Of a stretch of 64,000 bases of DNA, positions 33,857 through 42,999 are shown piece after piece. Within the stretch, counting starts at the first letter, position 1; the number at the start of each line of letters is the position of its first letter. The notes under the pieces were generated by a model. That model was given only the letters and a program-made list of their open reading frames with translations. It did not search any database and had not been told where the DNA came from. This DNA is from Mangrovicoccus sp. HB161399 (lineage in GTDB: Bacteria > Pseudomonadota > Alphaproteobacteria > Rhodobacterales > Rhodobacteraceae), in assembly GCF_013184745.1 (NCBI RefSeq), contig NZ_JAATVU010000025.1, forward strand, positions 1 through 64,000. Direction: 5' to 3'. A program made the position numbers and the translations under genes.

Positions 33857-35440
33857 TGCGAGGATCGCGCGGGCGCAGCGCTCGCCGATCATCATGCTGG
33901 GCACGTTGGTGTTGCCGCCGATCAGCGTCGGCATGACCGAGCTGTCGGCGATGCGCAGGCCGTCGATGCCGCTGACCTTCATCTCCTTCGGATCGATCAC
34001 CGCCATCGGATCGGTGCCCATCTTGCAGGTGCCCACGGGGTGGTAGACGGTCAGCGCCTCGGCGCGCAGATAGGCGAGGATCTCGTCGTCGGTCCGCACG
34101 TCCGGGCCGGGCAGCATCTCGGGGCCGCGGATCGCCTCGAAGACCGGGTCGGCAAAGATCTTGCGCGCGATCTTGATCCCCTCGACCAGCGTGGCGGCAT
34201 CTTCCGGCGCGGAGAAGAAGCGGTGGTCGATCTCGGCGGCGCCATCCGGAGCCAGCCGGATCTCGCCCACGGATTTCGGCCTGAGCACGCAGGTATGGAT
34301 GGCATAGCCATGGCCGTATTCGACGAGCCGCCCGCGATGGCTGCGGTAGCCGGGGACGAAGTGGAACTGGATGTCGGGCTCCGCCCCTGCGTATTTCGTC
34401 CGCGCGAAGCCGCCGGCCTCGACATAGTTGGTGCTCAGCATGCCCTTCCTGGCGGCGAGCCACTGGAAGGGCGCGGCGATCATCGAGGGCAGGTTGCCGA
34501 CCGACAGCCCCAGCGTCATGATCGAGTCGGAGCGCACGGTGATCATGCCGTCGACATGGTCGCGCAGGTTCCGGCCGACGCCCGGCAGGTCATGAACGAC
34601 CTCGACCCCGGCTGCCTTGAGCATCTCGGCGGGTCCGATGCCCGAGCGCATCAGGAGCGTCGGCGAGCCGATCGCGCCGCCCGAAAGGATCACCTCCTTC
34701 GCGGCGCGGATCTCCCGCTCTCCTTCGGGGCCGGAAACGACCACGCCGGTGACCCGCTTGCCCTCGACCACCAGCCGCCGCGTCTCTGTGCCGGAGATCA
34801 CCGTCAGGTTCTGGCGGTCCTCCACCGGCTTCAGGAAGGCGCGGTAGGAGGACCAGCGCTTGCCGTCCTTCTGGGTCACGTTGTAGATCCCCAGCCCTTC
34901 CTGCGAGCCGTCGTTGAAATCGGTCTTCTCCGCCAGCCCGACGGCGCGGCCGGCCTTCACGAACATCGACGAGACCGGGTTCGGGTCGCGGGCGCGGTCG
35001 ACATGAACTTCGCCCCCCGTGCCGTGCCAGTCCGGCGACTGGCCGATCATGTTCCGCTCCAGCGACTTGAACACCGGCAGCACGTCGTCCCAGGCCCAGC
35101 CGTCGCAGCCCAGCTCCGCCCATTCGTCGTAATCCGAGCAGGCGCCGCGGATGAACACCATCGAATTGATCGTCGAGGACCCGCCGAGCGCCTTGCCGCG
35201 GTTCACCGGGATGCGGCGGCCGTTCAGCTCGGGCTGCGGCGTGCCGACGTAGGAATAATCGTATTTCGGGTTGCCGTAGAGCGACAGGATCCCCGCGGGC
35301 ACCTGCACGTTGGGCGCCGCGTCGCTGCCGCCGCCCTCGATCACGCAGACCGTGGCCGATCCGGCCGACAGCCGGTTGGCGATCACGCAGCCCGCCGAGC
35401 CCGCGCCGATGATGATGTAGTCGTAAGTCTCTGCCGCCAT
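33851..35440 (-). CDS. GMC-family oxidoreductase (choline dehydrogenase-like)
   Basis: A 529-residue FAD enzyme that oxidises an alcohol. The FAD loop YDYIIIGAGSAGCVIANRLS lies near residues 6-25, with GKALGGSSTINSMVFIRG (GMC signature 1) and SGGAIGSPTLLMRSGIGP (signature 2). The C-terminal catalytic pair lies in YHPVGTCKMG (His) and GGNTNVPSMMIGE (Asn). It is close to choline and alkanol dehydrogenases, with no sign of a signal peptide. The start MAAETYDYIIIGAG is conserved; the longer open frame upstream is not. It is 99 bp upstream of operon B on the same strand and may be cotranscribed or separately controlled. Confidence 0.92.
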   Translation of the reverse strand: MAAETYDYIIIGAGSAGCVIANRLSAGSATVCVIEGGGSDAAPNVQVPAGILSLYGNPKYDYSYVGTPQPELNGRRIPVNRGKALGGSSTINSMVFIRGACSDYDEWAELGCDGWAWDDVLPVFKSLERNMIGQSPDWHGTGGEVHVDRARDPNPVSSMFVKAGRAVGLAEKTDFNDGSQEGLGIYNVTQKDGKRWSSYRAFLKPVEDRQNLTVISGTETRRLVVEGKRVTGVVVSGPEGEREIRAAKEVILSGGAIGSPTLLMRSGIGPAEMLKAAGVEVVHDLPGVGRNLRDHVDGMITVRSDSIMTLGLSVGNLPSMIAAPFQWLAARKGMLSTNYVEAGGFARTKYAGAEPDIQFHFVPGYRSHRGRLVEYGHGYAIHTCVLRPKSVGEIRLAPDGAAEIDHRFFSAPEDAATLVEGIKIARKIFADPVFEAIRGPEMLPGPDVRTDDEILAYLRAEALTVYHPVGTCKMGTDPMAVIDPKEMKVSGIDGLRIADSSVMPTLIGGNTNVPSMMIGERCARAILAA

Positions 35441-35706
35441 CTGGGCCTCCGGTCGAAATCCGCGCAAAGCCAGACGCAAGCGGCCGGGCGCGGCCAGAAG
35501 GTTTTCGCTCCGCAGGGGATCGGAAAAACCGAACGCTGCGCGGCATCCTTCATTTGCTGGGGCAGGCGGCGCGGTCCGGGCCGGGCCGCGGCGGACGGCG
35601 GAAAATTTCGGCACGCCTGCCTGCCCTTGAGGCAGCGGAAAAATGATCTTTCGGGCCTCGACCCGGTGCGGCGCCGCGGCTAGCGTCGCGCCGAGGGAGA
35701 TCAGCC

Positions 35707-36555
35707 ATGACGCATGCAAACGACGCCCAGGAAGCCTTCTGGAACAAGGGGCCGGGCCAGCGCTGGGTCGAATACCAGCCCGATCTGGACCTGCTGCATG
35801 CCGAGGTCACCTCGCTGCTGCTCACCGAGGCGCAGGCGTGGCCGGGCATGAAGGTGCTCGACATCGGCTGCGGCGCCGGGGCCTCTGCCTTCGCCGCGGC
35901 ACAGGCGGTCGGGCCGGAGGGGCAGGTGACCGGCGCGGACATTTCCGCCGTTCTCCTCGACCGGGCGCGGCAGCGTGCGGCGGCGGAAGGGACGGAGAAT
36001 GTCCGCTTCGTGCTGGCCGATGCGCAGGATGCCGATCTGGGCGGCCCCTACGACCTGGCGATCTCGCGCTTCGGGGTGATGTTCTTCGCCGATCCGGCGG
36101 CGGCCTTCGCCAATATCCGCCGCCATCTGGCGCCGGGCGCGCATTTCGTCTTTGCCGCCTGGTCCGCGCCCGGCCGCAACCCGTGGTTCCAGGTGCCCCG
36201 CGCTGCCGCCGCCGCGCGGCTGGGCGCGCCCGCGCCCGCTGATCCGGACGCGCCGGGGCCGACCGCCTTCCGCGACATCGGCCGGGTCTCCGGGCTGCTG
36301 GCCGAGGCCGGTTTCGCCGATCCGGAGGGGCATGCCGTCGAAGCCGTCCTGCCGCATCCCGGCGGGATAGAGGCGGTCCTGGCGATGATGCCCTATATCG
36401 GCCCCGTCGGCAGCATGATGCGCGAGAAGGAGGGAACCGAAGAGGATCTGGACGCGATTCTCGGCAGCATCGCGGTGGCCTTCTCGCAATGGGACGGCCC
36501 CGGCGGGCTGGTGATCCCCGCCGAGGTCAACCTGTTCTCGGCCCGGGCGGACTGA
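35707..36555 (+). CDS. class I SAM-dependent methyltransferase (Methyltransf_11/UbiE-like)
   Basis: A 282-residue methyltransferase. Motif I VLDIGCGAG lies at 50-58, then GADIS, FVLADAQDAD, YDLAISRFGVMFFADP and a post-motif strand HFVFAAWSAPGRNPWF. The family opening NDAQEAFWNKGPGQRWVEYQ is shared with many uncharacterised enzymes. The substrate is unknown. GAGGGAG lies before the ATG. It is divergent from the GMC gene; a short dyad CTGCC-CTTGA-GGCAG (35621-35635) in the shared upstream region may control either gene. Confidence 0.85.
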   Translation: MTHANDAQEAFWNKGPGQRWVEYQPDLDLLHAEVTSLLLTEAQAWPGMKVLDIGCGAGASAFAAAQAVGPEGQVTGADISAVLLDRARQRAAAEGTENVRFVLADAQDADLGGPYDLAISRFGVMFFADPAAAFANIRRHLAPGAHFVFAAWSAPGRNPWFQVPRAAAAARLGAPAPADPDAPGPTAFRDIGRVSGLLAEAGFADPEGHAVEAVLPHPGGIEAVLAMMPYIGPVGSMMREKEGTEEDLDAILGSIAVAFSQWDGPGGLVIPAEVNLFSARAD

Positions 36556-36656
36556 CTGCCGCGGAAACCGCCGCATGACGGGCTTGCGCGCACCGCAGGC
36601 GCCGGGGCTCGCGCTTCCCCGTGACGCCGTCCCGGGGCCGTGATATGCGCGAATCC

Positions 36657-38945
36657 ATGACCCGAATTCCGACGAAGGAAGAGGTCCTCGCATGGATCTC
36701 CGACAACCCCGCGCTCAGTTCCAAACGTGACATCGCCAAGGCCTTCGGCCTGAAGGGCGCCGAACGGATCGGGCTGAAGGCCATCCTCAAGGACCTCGAA
36801 GCCGAGGGCCACCTGGAGAAGCGCCGCAAGAGCTACCGCGACCCCGAGCGCCTGCCGCCCGTGTCCATCCTGCTGGTGGAGGAGCCCGACATCGACGGCG
36901 ACCTCTTCGGCCGTCCGCTGGAATGGCAGGGCGAGGGCCCGGAGCCGCGCGTGCTGATCCGGCCGCGCCTCAACGATCCGGCGCTGGCGCCGGGCGAGCG
37001 CATCCTGGCGCGGGTCACCAAGGCCGATGGCGAGGAAGACTACGCCTATACCGCGCGGCTGGTGCGCCGCATCGGCCACAACCCGCACCGCATCCTCGGG
37101 CTCTACCGCAAGACCGCCGAGGGCGGCCGGATCGTGCCGATCGACAAGAAGTCCGACCGCGAATGGCGCGTGCCACCGGGGGCGAGCCATGGCGCGAAGG
37201 ACGGCGAGCTGGTCGAGGCGGAACAGTCCGGGCCGCGCGTCCGCATGGGCCTGCCCGCCGCGCGGGTGATCACCCGGCTGGGCGATCCCAGCCAGCCCAA
37301 GGCGGTGTCGCTGATCGCCATCCACCAGCACGGCATCCCGGACGATTTCCCCGATGCGGTGATCGAGGAGGCGGACAAGTCCAAGCCCGTCGGGCTGTCG
37401 GGCCGCGAGGATCTGCGCGACCTGCCGCTGGTGACGATCGACCCGGCCGATGCGCGCGACCATGACGACGCCGTCTACGCCGCGCCGGACGAGGATGCAG
37501 GCAACCCGGGCGGGCACATCGTCTGGGTCGCCATCGCCGATGTTGCCGCCTATGTCCGTCCCGGCTCGCAGCTCGACCGCGAGGCGAGGAAGCGCGGGAA
37601 CTCCACCTATTTCCCCGATCGCGTCGTGCCGATGCTGCCCGACCGGCTGTCCGGCGACCTGTGCTCGCTGCACGAGGGCGTGGCGCGTCCGGTCATCGCG
37701 CTGCGCATGGTCTTTGATGCCGAGGGCAACAAGCGCGGGCATTCCTTCCACCGCGCGCTGATGCGCTCCGCCGCTTCGCTGACCTACGAGCAGGCGCAGG
37801 CCGTCGCGAATGGCGAGCCGTCCTCCGACCAGGCCGAGATGCTGGCCGAGACGGTGATCAAGCCGCTTTTCGCCGCCTATGCCGCCTGCGCCAAGGCGCG
37901 CGACCGGCGGCAGCCTCTGGAGCTGGACCTGCCCGAGCGGCGCATCCAGCTTTCCGAGGAGGGCAAGGTGACTTCAGTGGCCTTCCGCGACCGGCTGGAC
38001 GCGCACCGGCTGATCGAGGAATTCATGGTCATGGCCAATGTCTGCGCGGCCGAGACCCTGATCGCCAAGCGGCGGCCGCTGCTGTTCCGCATCCACGAGG
38101 AACCCGATCCCGACAAGCTGGAGGCGCTGCGCGAGACCGCGACGGCCTCCGGGCTGGTGCTGGCCAAGGGGCAGGTGCTGAAGACCGCGCATCTCAACCG
38201 GCTCTTGAAGCAGGCGGCGGGGACCGACCAGGCCGAGCTGATCAACCTGACCACGCTGCGTTCCATGACGCAGGCCTATTACAGCCCGGTCAACCTCGGC
38301 CATTTCGGCCTGGCGCTGCGGGCCTACGCGCATTTCACCTCGCCGATCCGGCGCTATGCCGACCTTGTCGTCCACCGCGCCCTGATCGCGGCGCACGGCT
38401 GGGGCGGCGACGGCATGACGCCGGAAGAAGAGGAAGTGCTGGAAAAGACCGCGCAGCACATCTCGGATACCGAGCGCCGCTCCATGGCGGCCGAGCGCGA
38501 CACGACCGACCGCTATCTTGCCGCCTTCCTGTCGGAGCGGCTGGGCGCCGAGATGACCGGGCGGATCGCGGGCGTGGCCAAGTTCGGGCTCTTCGTGAAG
38601 CTCGACGAGAGCGGCGCGGACGGGCTGGTGCCGGTGCGGACGCTGGGGCACGAGTTCTTCCACCATGACGCTGCGACCCAGACGCTGATGGGCGCCGAGT
38701 CGGGGCGGGTCTTCACCACCGGCCAGCGCGCCCTTGTGAAGCTGCAGGAGACCGAGCCGGTGACGGGCGGCGTGCTTCTGGAACTTCTGGAGGTCGAGGG
38801 CGAGGAAGTGACCCGCACCGGCGCGCGCCGGGCGCCGCCCTATGGCCGCAAGGCGCCGAAGGGCAAGGGACCGAAGCGCAAGCCCGGTGCCCGCGCTCCT
38901 GCCGGCGGGACCGGCCGCAAGGTGACGCGCAGCCGCCGCAAGTAG
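36657..38945 (+). CDS. rnr: ribonuclease R
   Basis: A processive 3'-5' exoribonuclease of 762 residues. It has an N-terminal winged helix (TKEEVLAWISDNPALSSKRDIAKAFGLKG), cold-shock-like RNA-binding domains, and the catalytic RNB domain with the acidic set DPADARDHDDAV (262-273) and FTSPIRRYADLVVHRAL. A C-terminal S1 domain lies near 655-735, followed by a Lys/Arg-rich tail to residue 762. It degrades structured RNA. ATGs at 36645 and 36657 and a GTG at 36621 are in frame; 36657 (MTRIPTKEEV) fits relatives best. No strong ribosome site is seen. Confidence 0.94.
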   Translation: MTRIPTKEEVLAWISDNPALSSKRDIAKAFGLKGAERIGLKAILKDLEAEGHLEKRRKSYRDPERLPPVSILLVEEPDIDGDLFGRPLEWQGEGPEPRVLIRPRLNDPALAPGERILARVTKADGEEDYAYTARLVRRIGHNPHRILGLYRKTAEGGRIVPIDKKSDREWRVPPGASHGAKDGELVEAEQSGPRVRMGLPAARVITRLGDPSQPKAVSLIAIHQHGIPDDFPDAVIEEADKSKPVGLSGREDLRDLPLVTIDPADARDHDDAVYAAPDEDAGNPGGHIVWVAIADVAAYVRPGSQLDREARKRGNSTYFPDRVVPMLPDRLSGDLCSLHEGVARPVIALRMVFDAEGNKRGHSFHRALMRSAASLTYEQAQAVANGEPSSDQAEMLAETVIKPLFAAYAACAKARDRRQPLELDLPERRIQLSEEGKVTSVAFRDRLDAHRLIEEFMVMANVCAAETLIAKRRPLLFRIHEEPDPDKLEALRETATASGLVLAKGQVLKTAHLNRLLKQAAGTDQAELINLTTLRSMTQAYYSPVNLGHFGLALRAYAHFTSPIRRYADLVVHRALIAAHGWGGDGMTPEEEEVLEKTAQHISDTERRSMAAERDTTDRYLAAFLSERLGAEMTGRIAGVAKFGLFVKLDESGADGLVPVRTLGHEFFHHDAATQTLMGAESGRVFTTGQRALVKLQETEPVTGGVLLELLEVEGEEVTRTGARRAPPYGRKAPKGKGPKRKPGARAPAGGTGRKVTRSRRK

Positions 38946-40329
38946 CGCGGCGCGCTGCTGCCTGCGCGAGCGCAGGACATCCTGCAGCCGGATTGCGGGC
39001 CTGCCGGTCGCCGCGGAGGTGGACGCACGTCCGGGGCCGACGGCAGGGCGCGTGCCTGCCTCCGCTCTCGCTGCGGAGACGCAGGGCCTGGCGGTCCTCT
39101 CCGCCGTCCTTGCGCGGCCCCGGCACGGACTGGGCGCCGGCCGCGCGCATCGGGTCCGCGTCGCTGGTTGTGCCCAGCCTTCCCCAAGCGGTGCCTGAAT
39201 CGCAGCGCGGTCCGGGCGTCTGCACGGACCGGACTGCCAGGGATGCGGCCTTCGCAACTGGCATCGCCTCGCACGGGCCGGATACGTTCTTCGGTGGCCT
39301 GAGGGGAGCACATCTTCTCGCACAGCAGGCGGGTGCTGGTCTCCGGTGCCGGACAGGTCGACCGGCAGAATATTCTTGGCTCAGGATGGCGCCCTCCGGT
39401 TCGGCCCGAGATGTCGCTGGATGCGGGAGGGCAGGCCCGCCTGCCTGCGCCCGGGCCGGATGTCCGGCTTGCGGAGACAGGGGCGCGCCCTGTCCGGGCC
39501 TTGCAGGCTCGTTGCCATGAGCCGGAGCAGGCCGGACCTCAAGGCGGCTTTCGGCACGGGCAAGAGGGCGTGCGGCTTCCGGGGCGGTCCGGGCTTCCCG
39601 GAACAGGAGGGATGCGCGGGGAAGCGGGCCGGGTCCCCTCGGCCGACCCAGCCGTTGGGTCTGCCCGGAGTCCGGCCGGCGGGGCGCCGGGCCCAGCCTC
39701 AAGGCCGTGTCCCGCCGAGGCGATCTTGACCATCCTAGCTTTGGTCCGGAGCGCTTTTGCCATTTGCTCTTGCAGGCGTGTCCATGGGCTCCGTACGCGC
39801 CTCCGGGCGGGCGGCAGGGGCGGCAGGGGCGGCAGGGGCGGCAGGGGCGGCAGGGGCGGCAGGGGCCGCTGCGGTTCGGGGGGAGGCGGAGGATGCCGTC
39901 CCGGCCGCCGCCAAAATGCGGCTGGATCGGCATCCTCCCTCGCTTGCCAATGGCCCTTTGCCCGCAGCCCCGCCAATGGGACCGCCCGGTGGTGCCGCGC
40001 CTCTGCCTCGGGAAGGGACAGGCTTCGCGGTCCAGCCGGACCGGGCGAAAGGGATTGATGAAATAATTTCGTCATGAAAGCGGGAAACCCGCTCCGGACT
40101 GCTGCCGGATCCCCGGAAGGCCGCGGCTGCCCTGATGTGTTGGCATGCGCAGAGTTAAGACAAAGTTTCCGGAACAAAATAATCTCGGAGGCCCGCCGGG
40201 CACCGGCCTGATCCGCCTGCCGGGAAGGCTAGGAGACGGCCCGGTTTTGAGGTAGAATCCCGGAAAAAACGAAGACCAAAAATCACGAGAACAAGACGGC
40301 AAGAGCAGTCTCAGAGCAGGAGCAGGACC
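38946..40329. other. 1.4-kb gene-free interval with a minisatellite
   Basis: This is the longest stretch without a credible gene. Open frames of up to about 400 codons cross it on both strands, but they overlap one another, lack ribosome sites and give Pro/Arg/Gly-rich nonsense. It holds six copies of a 9-bp repeat (39812-39865), a near-perfect dyad GATGAAAT-A-ATTTCGTC (40057-40073), and a small hairpin AGCGGG-AAA-CCCGCT (40079-40093). The last 200 bp, lower in GC, probably contain the promoter of the following transglycosylase gene. Confidence 0.55.
39812..39865. repeat. 9-bp tandem repeat (CGGCAGGGG), six copies
   Basis: Six perfect head-to-tail copies of CGGCAGGGG are present. The period is three codons, so translations give AAG, GRG or PLP repeats, but no supported gene covers it. 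It is likely a slippage-prone minisatellite. Confidence 0.9.
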
Positions 40330-41619
40330 ATGGCAGCCAGGATGATGGCGCTCGCCTATGCAGGCATAGTCTCGATTTTTCCGGTTTTCTCTCCCGCCCA
40401 TGCCGCGGACGGACCTGTGGTGACGCGGGCGATGATGCCGTCGCCGCGGCCCGTGGCGCGGCCCGGCGAGGTGGCGCTGCCGGTCGTTCCGGTGGTGGCC
40501 AATACCGGCTTTGCCCGCTGGATCAGCGGGTTCCGCAGCCGCGCCATGGCGCAGGGTATTTCGGCGCGCACCTTCGACCGCGCCTTCCAGGGCGTCGAGT
40601 ACAATGCGGACGTGATCTCGCGCGACCGCAACCAGGCGGAATTCGCCCGCACGCTCTGGGACTATCTCGACAGCGCGGTCTCGGACACGCGGGTCGCCAA
40701 CGGCCGCGCGGGGCTGGCCTCCTACGGGCCGGTGCTGGACCGGATCGAGGCCAAGTACGGCGTCGACAAGGAGGTCGTTGTCGCGATCTGGGGGCTGGAA
40801 AGCGCCTATGGCAGCTACCGAGGCTCGACCCCGATCGTCCCGGCGCTGGCGACGCTGGCCTATGACGGCCGCCGCGGCCCGTTCTTCGAGGAGCAGCTGG
40901 TCGCCGCGCTGAGGATCATCCAGGCGGGCGACATCGACCCCGCGCACATGACCGGCAGCTGGGCGGGCGCGATGGGGCACACCCAGTTCATGCCGACCTC
41001 CTTCCTGGAATACGCGGTGGACTTCACCGGCGACGGGCGGCGGGACATCTGGTCGGACGATCCCAGCGACGCGCTGGCCTCCACCGCGGCCTATCTGGCG
41101 CGCTTCGGCTGGATCCGGGACCAGCCCTGGGGTGTCGAGGTGCAGCTGCCCGCGGGATTCGACTTCGCCCATGCGGGCCATGACACCAAGCGCCCGGTGG
41201 CCGACTGGACGGCGCTGGGCGTGCGCGGCATGGACGGGCGGCCGGTCGCGGATCACGGCAAGGCGGCGGTCCTGGTGCCCGCGGGCGCCAACGGCCCGGC
41301 CTTCATGGTGTTCCGCAACTTCAACGTCATCGAACGCTACAACGCGGCCGATTCCTACGTGATCGGCGTCGGCCACCTGAGCGACCGGCTGAAGGGGCAG
41401 GGCGGATTCGTGCAGGACTGGCCGCGCGGCGACCGGGCGCTGATGTCGGCGGAGAAGAAGGAGCTGCAGACCCGCCTGACCGCGGCCGGCTACTCCACCC
41501 AGGGCGTCGACGGGCGCATCGGGCCGAACACGATCGACGCGATCCGCGCCTACCAGATCGCCCGCGGGCTGACCCCGGACGGCTATCCCAGCGCGGCGCT
41601 GCTGGAGCATCTGCGCTGA
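40330..41619 (+). CDS. exported lytic murein transglycosylase (MltB-type) with peptidoglycan-binding domain
   Basis: This enzyme cleaves the peptidoglycan glycan strand with anhydro-muropeptide formation. It has 429 residues with a Sec signal peptide (to about residue 25, AHA). The MltB-family catalytic domain follows, with Glu157 in VAIWGLESAYGSYRG, GSWAGAMGHTQFMPTSFLEYAVDFTGDGRRDIW and LASTAAYLARFGW. A PG_binding_1 domain occupies about 365-428 (LQTRLTAAGYSTQGVDGRIGPNTIDAIRAYQ). A closely related lipoprotein paralogue lies at 45089-46228. AGGAGCAGGA upstream fixes the ATG. Confidence 0.93.
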   Translation: MAARMMALAYAGIVSIFPVFSPAHAADGPVVTRAMMPSPRPVARPGEVALPVVPVVANTGFARWISGFRSRAMAQGISARTFDRAFQGVEYNADVISRDRNQAEFARTLWDYLDSAVSDTRVANGRAGLASYGPVLDRIEAKYGVDKEVVVAIWGLESAYGSYRGSTPIVPALATLAYDGRRGPFFEEQLVAALRIIQAGDIDPAHMTGSWAGAMGHTQFMPTSFLEYAVDFTGDGRRDIWSDDPSDALASTAAYLARFGWIRDQPWGVEVQLPAGFDFAHAGHDTKRPVADWTALGVRGMDGRPVADHGKAAVLVPAGANGPAFMVFRNFNVIERYNAADSYVIGVGHLSDRLKGQGGFVQDWPRGDRALMSAEKKELQTRLTAAGYSTQGVDGRIGPNTIDAIRAYQIARGLTPDGYPSAALLEHLR

Positions 41620-41653
41620 CGCAGGGTGGGGCCGGGAAGCGCCGCCTTTGTGC

Positions 41654-41681
41654 TTGACCTTCCCGGAGACTCCCCATAAGA
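41654..41681 (+). promoter_or_regulatory. probable rpmB promoter
   Basis: The elements are TTGACC (41654-41659), a 16-bp spacer, and ATAAGA (41676-41681). It leaves a leader of about 95 bases before rpmB. Confidence 0.45.
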
Positions 41682-41780
41682 CACCGCAACTCAGGCGGCG
41701 CGGGGACTTCCGCGCTCCTTTCAGTTATAACCCACGCCATGCCGCTTGTCGTATGGCTGACACCAGACGAGGATACCCCC

Positions 41781-42071
41781 ATGTCGCGCCGTTGCGAACT
41801 GACCGGTAAGGGCCCGATGGTTGGCAACAATGTCAGCCACGCCAACAACAAGACCAAGCGCCGCTTCCTGCCGAACCTGAACGACGTCACCCTGATCTCC
41901 GATACGCTGGGCCGTTCGTTCAAGCTGCGGATCTCCGCATCCGCCCTGCGCTCGGTCGATCACCGCGGCGGTCTGGACGCCTTCCTTGCGAAAGCCAAGG
42001 ACACCGAGCTGTCCGACAACGCGCTGAAGATCAAGAAGGACATCGCCAAGGCGCAGGCCGCAACGGCCTGA
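41781..42071 (+). CDS. rpmB: 50S ribosomal protein L28
   Basis: A 96-residue ribosomal protein starting [33 protein letters not shown], the universal L28 opening, with [19 protein letters not shown] in the middle. The length matches alphaproteobacterial L28. ATG at 41781 with GAGGA 8 bases upstream; an upstream in-frame ATG at 41739 is not needed. It is monocistronic: a promoter-like sequence lies upstream and a strong U-tailed terminator downstream. Confidence 0.97.
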   Translation: MSRRCELTGKGPMVGNNVSHANNKTKRRFLPNLNDVTLISDTLGRSFKLRISASALRSVDHRGGLDAFLAKAKDTELSDNALKIKKDIAKAQAATA

Positions 42072-42116
42072 TCCGGCGAAGGCCCGGGCAGCCGGGCGCC
42101 AAGCTGACAAGTTGAT

Positions 42117-42143
42117 CGCGCGGCAGGCCCTGCCGCGCGTTTT
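42117..42143 (+). terminator. rho-independent terminator after rpmB
   Basis: The perfect 9-bp arms CGCGCGGCA and TGCCGCGCG surround the loop GGCCC and are followed directly by TTTT. It is the most classical terminator in the window. Confidence 0.85.
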
Positions 42144-42261
42144 CCGTTTCCGGGCCAGCGTTCCGCCGGAACGCCGCGGCGGCGGCCTGCGGGTCTTGCC
42201 AATCTCCGCCAGCTGCACATTCTGCGCGCCGGGCAGGGAAACAGCTTTCCGGGGAACGGCA

Positions 42262-42951
42262 GTGAAGACGATCGGCATACTCGGCGGCATGTCCGCCGCA
42301 TCGACCCAGACATATTACCGGGAACTTTGCGATCTCGCGCGGGCTCGGCTCGGTGGGCTGCATTCGCCCGAACTGCTGATCCGGTCGCTGGATTTCGCGC
42401 GGATCGAGGTGCTGCAGGCGCAGGGCGACTGGGATGCGGCCGGGGCGATCCTGAACCGCGAGGCCAGGGCGCTGGAGCGCGGCGGCGCGGAGCTGCTGAT
42501 CCTGGCGACCAACACCATGCACAAGCTCGCCGGTCCGATGATGGCGGGCGTCGGCATTCCGCTGCTGCACATCGCCGACGCGACGGCGCAGGCGATCACG
42601 GCGGCAGGGCTGAAGCGGCCGGGGCTGATGGCCACCGCCTTCACCATGGAGCAGAGCTTCTACACCGACCGGCTGGCCGCGGCCGGGCTGGCGCCGCTGG
42701 TGCCGGCGGCGGCGGACCGGGCCGAGACGCACCGGATCATCTACGAGGAACTCTGCCGGGACGTCACGACGCCGGAAAGCGAAGCGACCTATCGCGGCAT
42801 CGCCGGGCGCCTGGCAGAGGCGGGGGCCGATTGCCTGATCCTGGGCTGCACCGAGGTCGGCATGCTGCTCAACCAGGACAATGTCCCGGTTCCGGTCTTC
42901 GACACGACCCTGATCCATTGCGCGGCGGCGCTGGACGCCGCGCTGGCCTGA
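42262..42951 (+). CDS. aspartate/glutamate racemase-family protein (YgeA-like)
   Basis: A 229-residue amino-acid racemase of the PLP-independent Asp/Glu type. Instead of the first catalytic Cys (usually CNT) it has Thr83 in LATNTMHK, while the second Cys196 in LILGCTEVGML is kept. This Thr/Cys pair is the YgeA/broad-specificity pattern rather than the two-Cys aspartate racemase. MKTIGILGGMSAASTQTYYRELC is the typical start. The start is GTG at 42262 after GGGGAA. It converges with the oxidoreductase at 43000. Confidence 0.88.
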   Translation: MKTIGILGGMSAASTQTYYRELCDLARARLGGLHSPELLIRSLDFARIEVLQAQGDWDAAGAILNREARALERGGAELLILATNTMHKLAGPMMAGVGIPLLHIADATAQAITAAGLKRPGLMATAFTMEQSFYTDRLAAAGLAPLVPAAADRAETHRIIYEELCRDVTTPESEATYRGIAGRLAEAGADCLILGCTEVGMLLNQDNVPVPVFDTTLIHCAAALDAALA

Positions 42952-42960
42952 CCAAGGGCA

Positions 42961-42992
42961 TTTCCGGGCAGGGAGGAAGTCCCGCCCGGAAA
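42961..42992. terminator. terminator between racemase and oxidoreductase
   Basis: The arms TTTCCGGGC and GCCCGGAAA lie around an inner GGGA/TCCC stem, between convergent genes. It probably acts for both. Confidence 0.65.
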
Positions 42993-42999
42993 AGTCCCG

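Noticed and set aside
39812-39865. Tandem repeat considered as a CRISPR array
   Set aside because: The unit is only 9 bp with no spacers and no cas genes nearby.
38993-40177. Several open frames on both strands across the interval after rnr
   Set aside because: They overlap each other, lack ribosome sites, and translate to Arg/Pro/Gly/Ala-rich sequence. Repeats such as PLPPLP and AAGAAG come from the 9-bp minisatellite.
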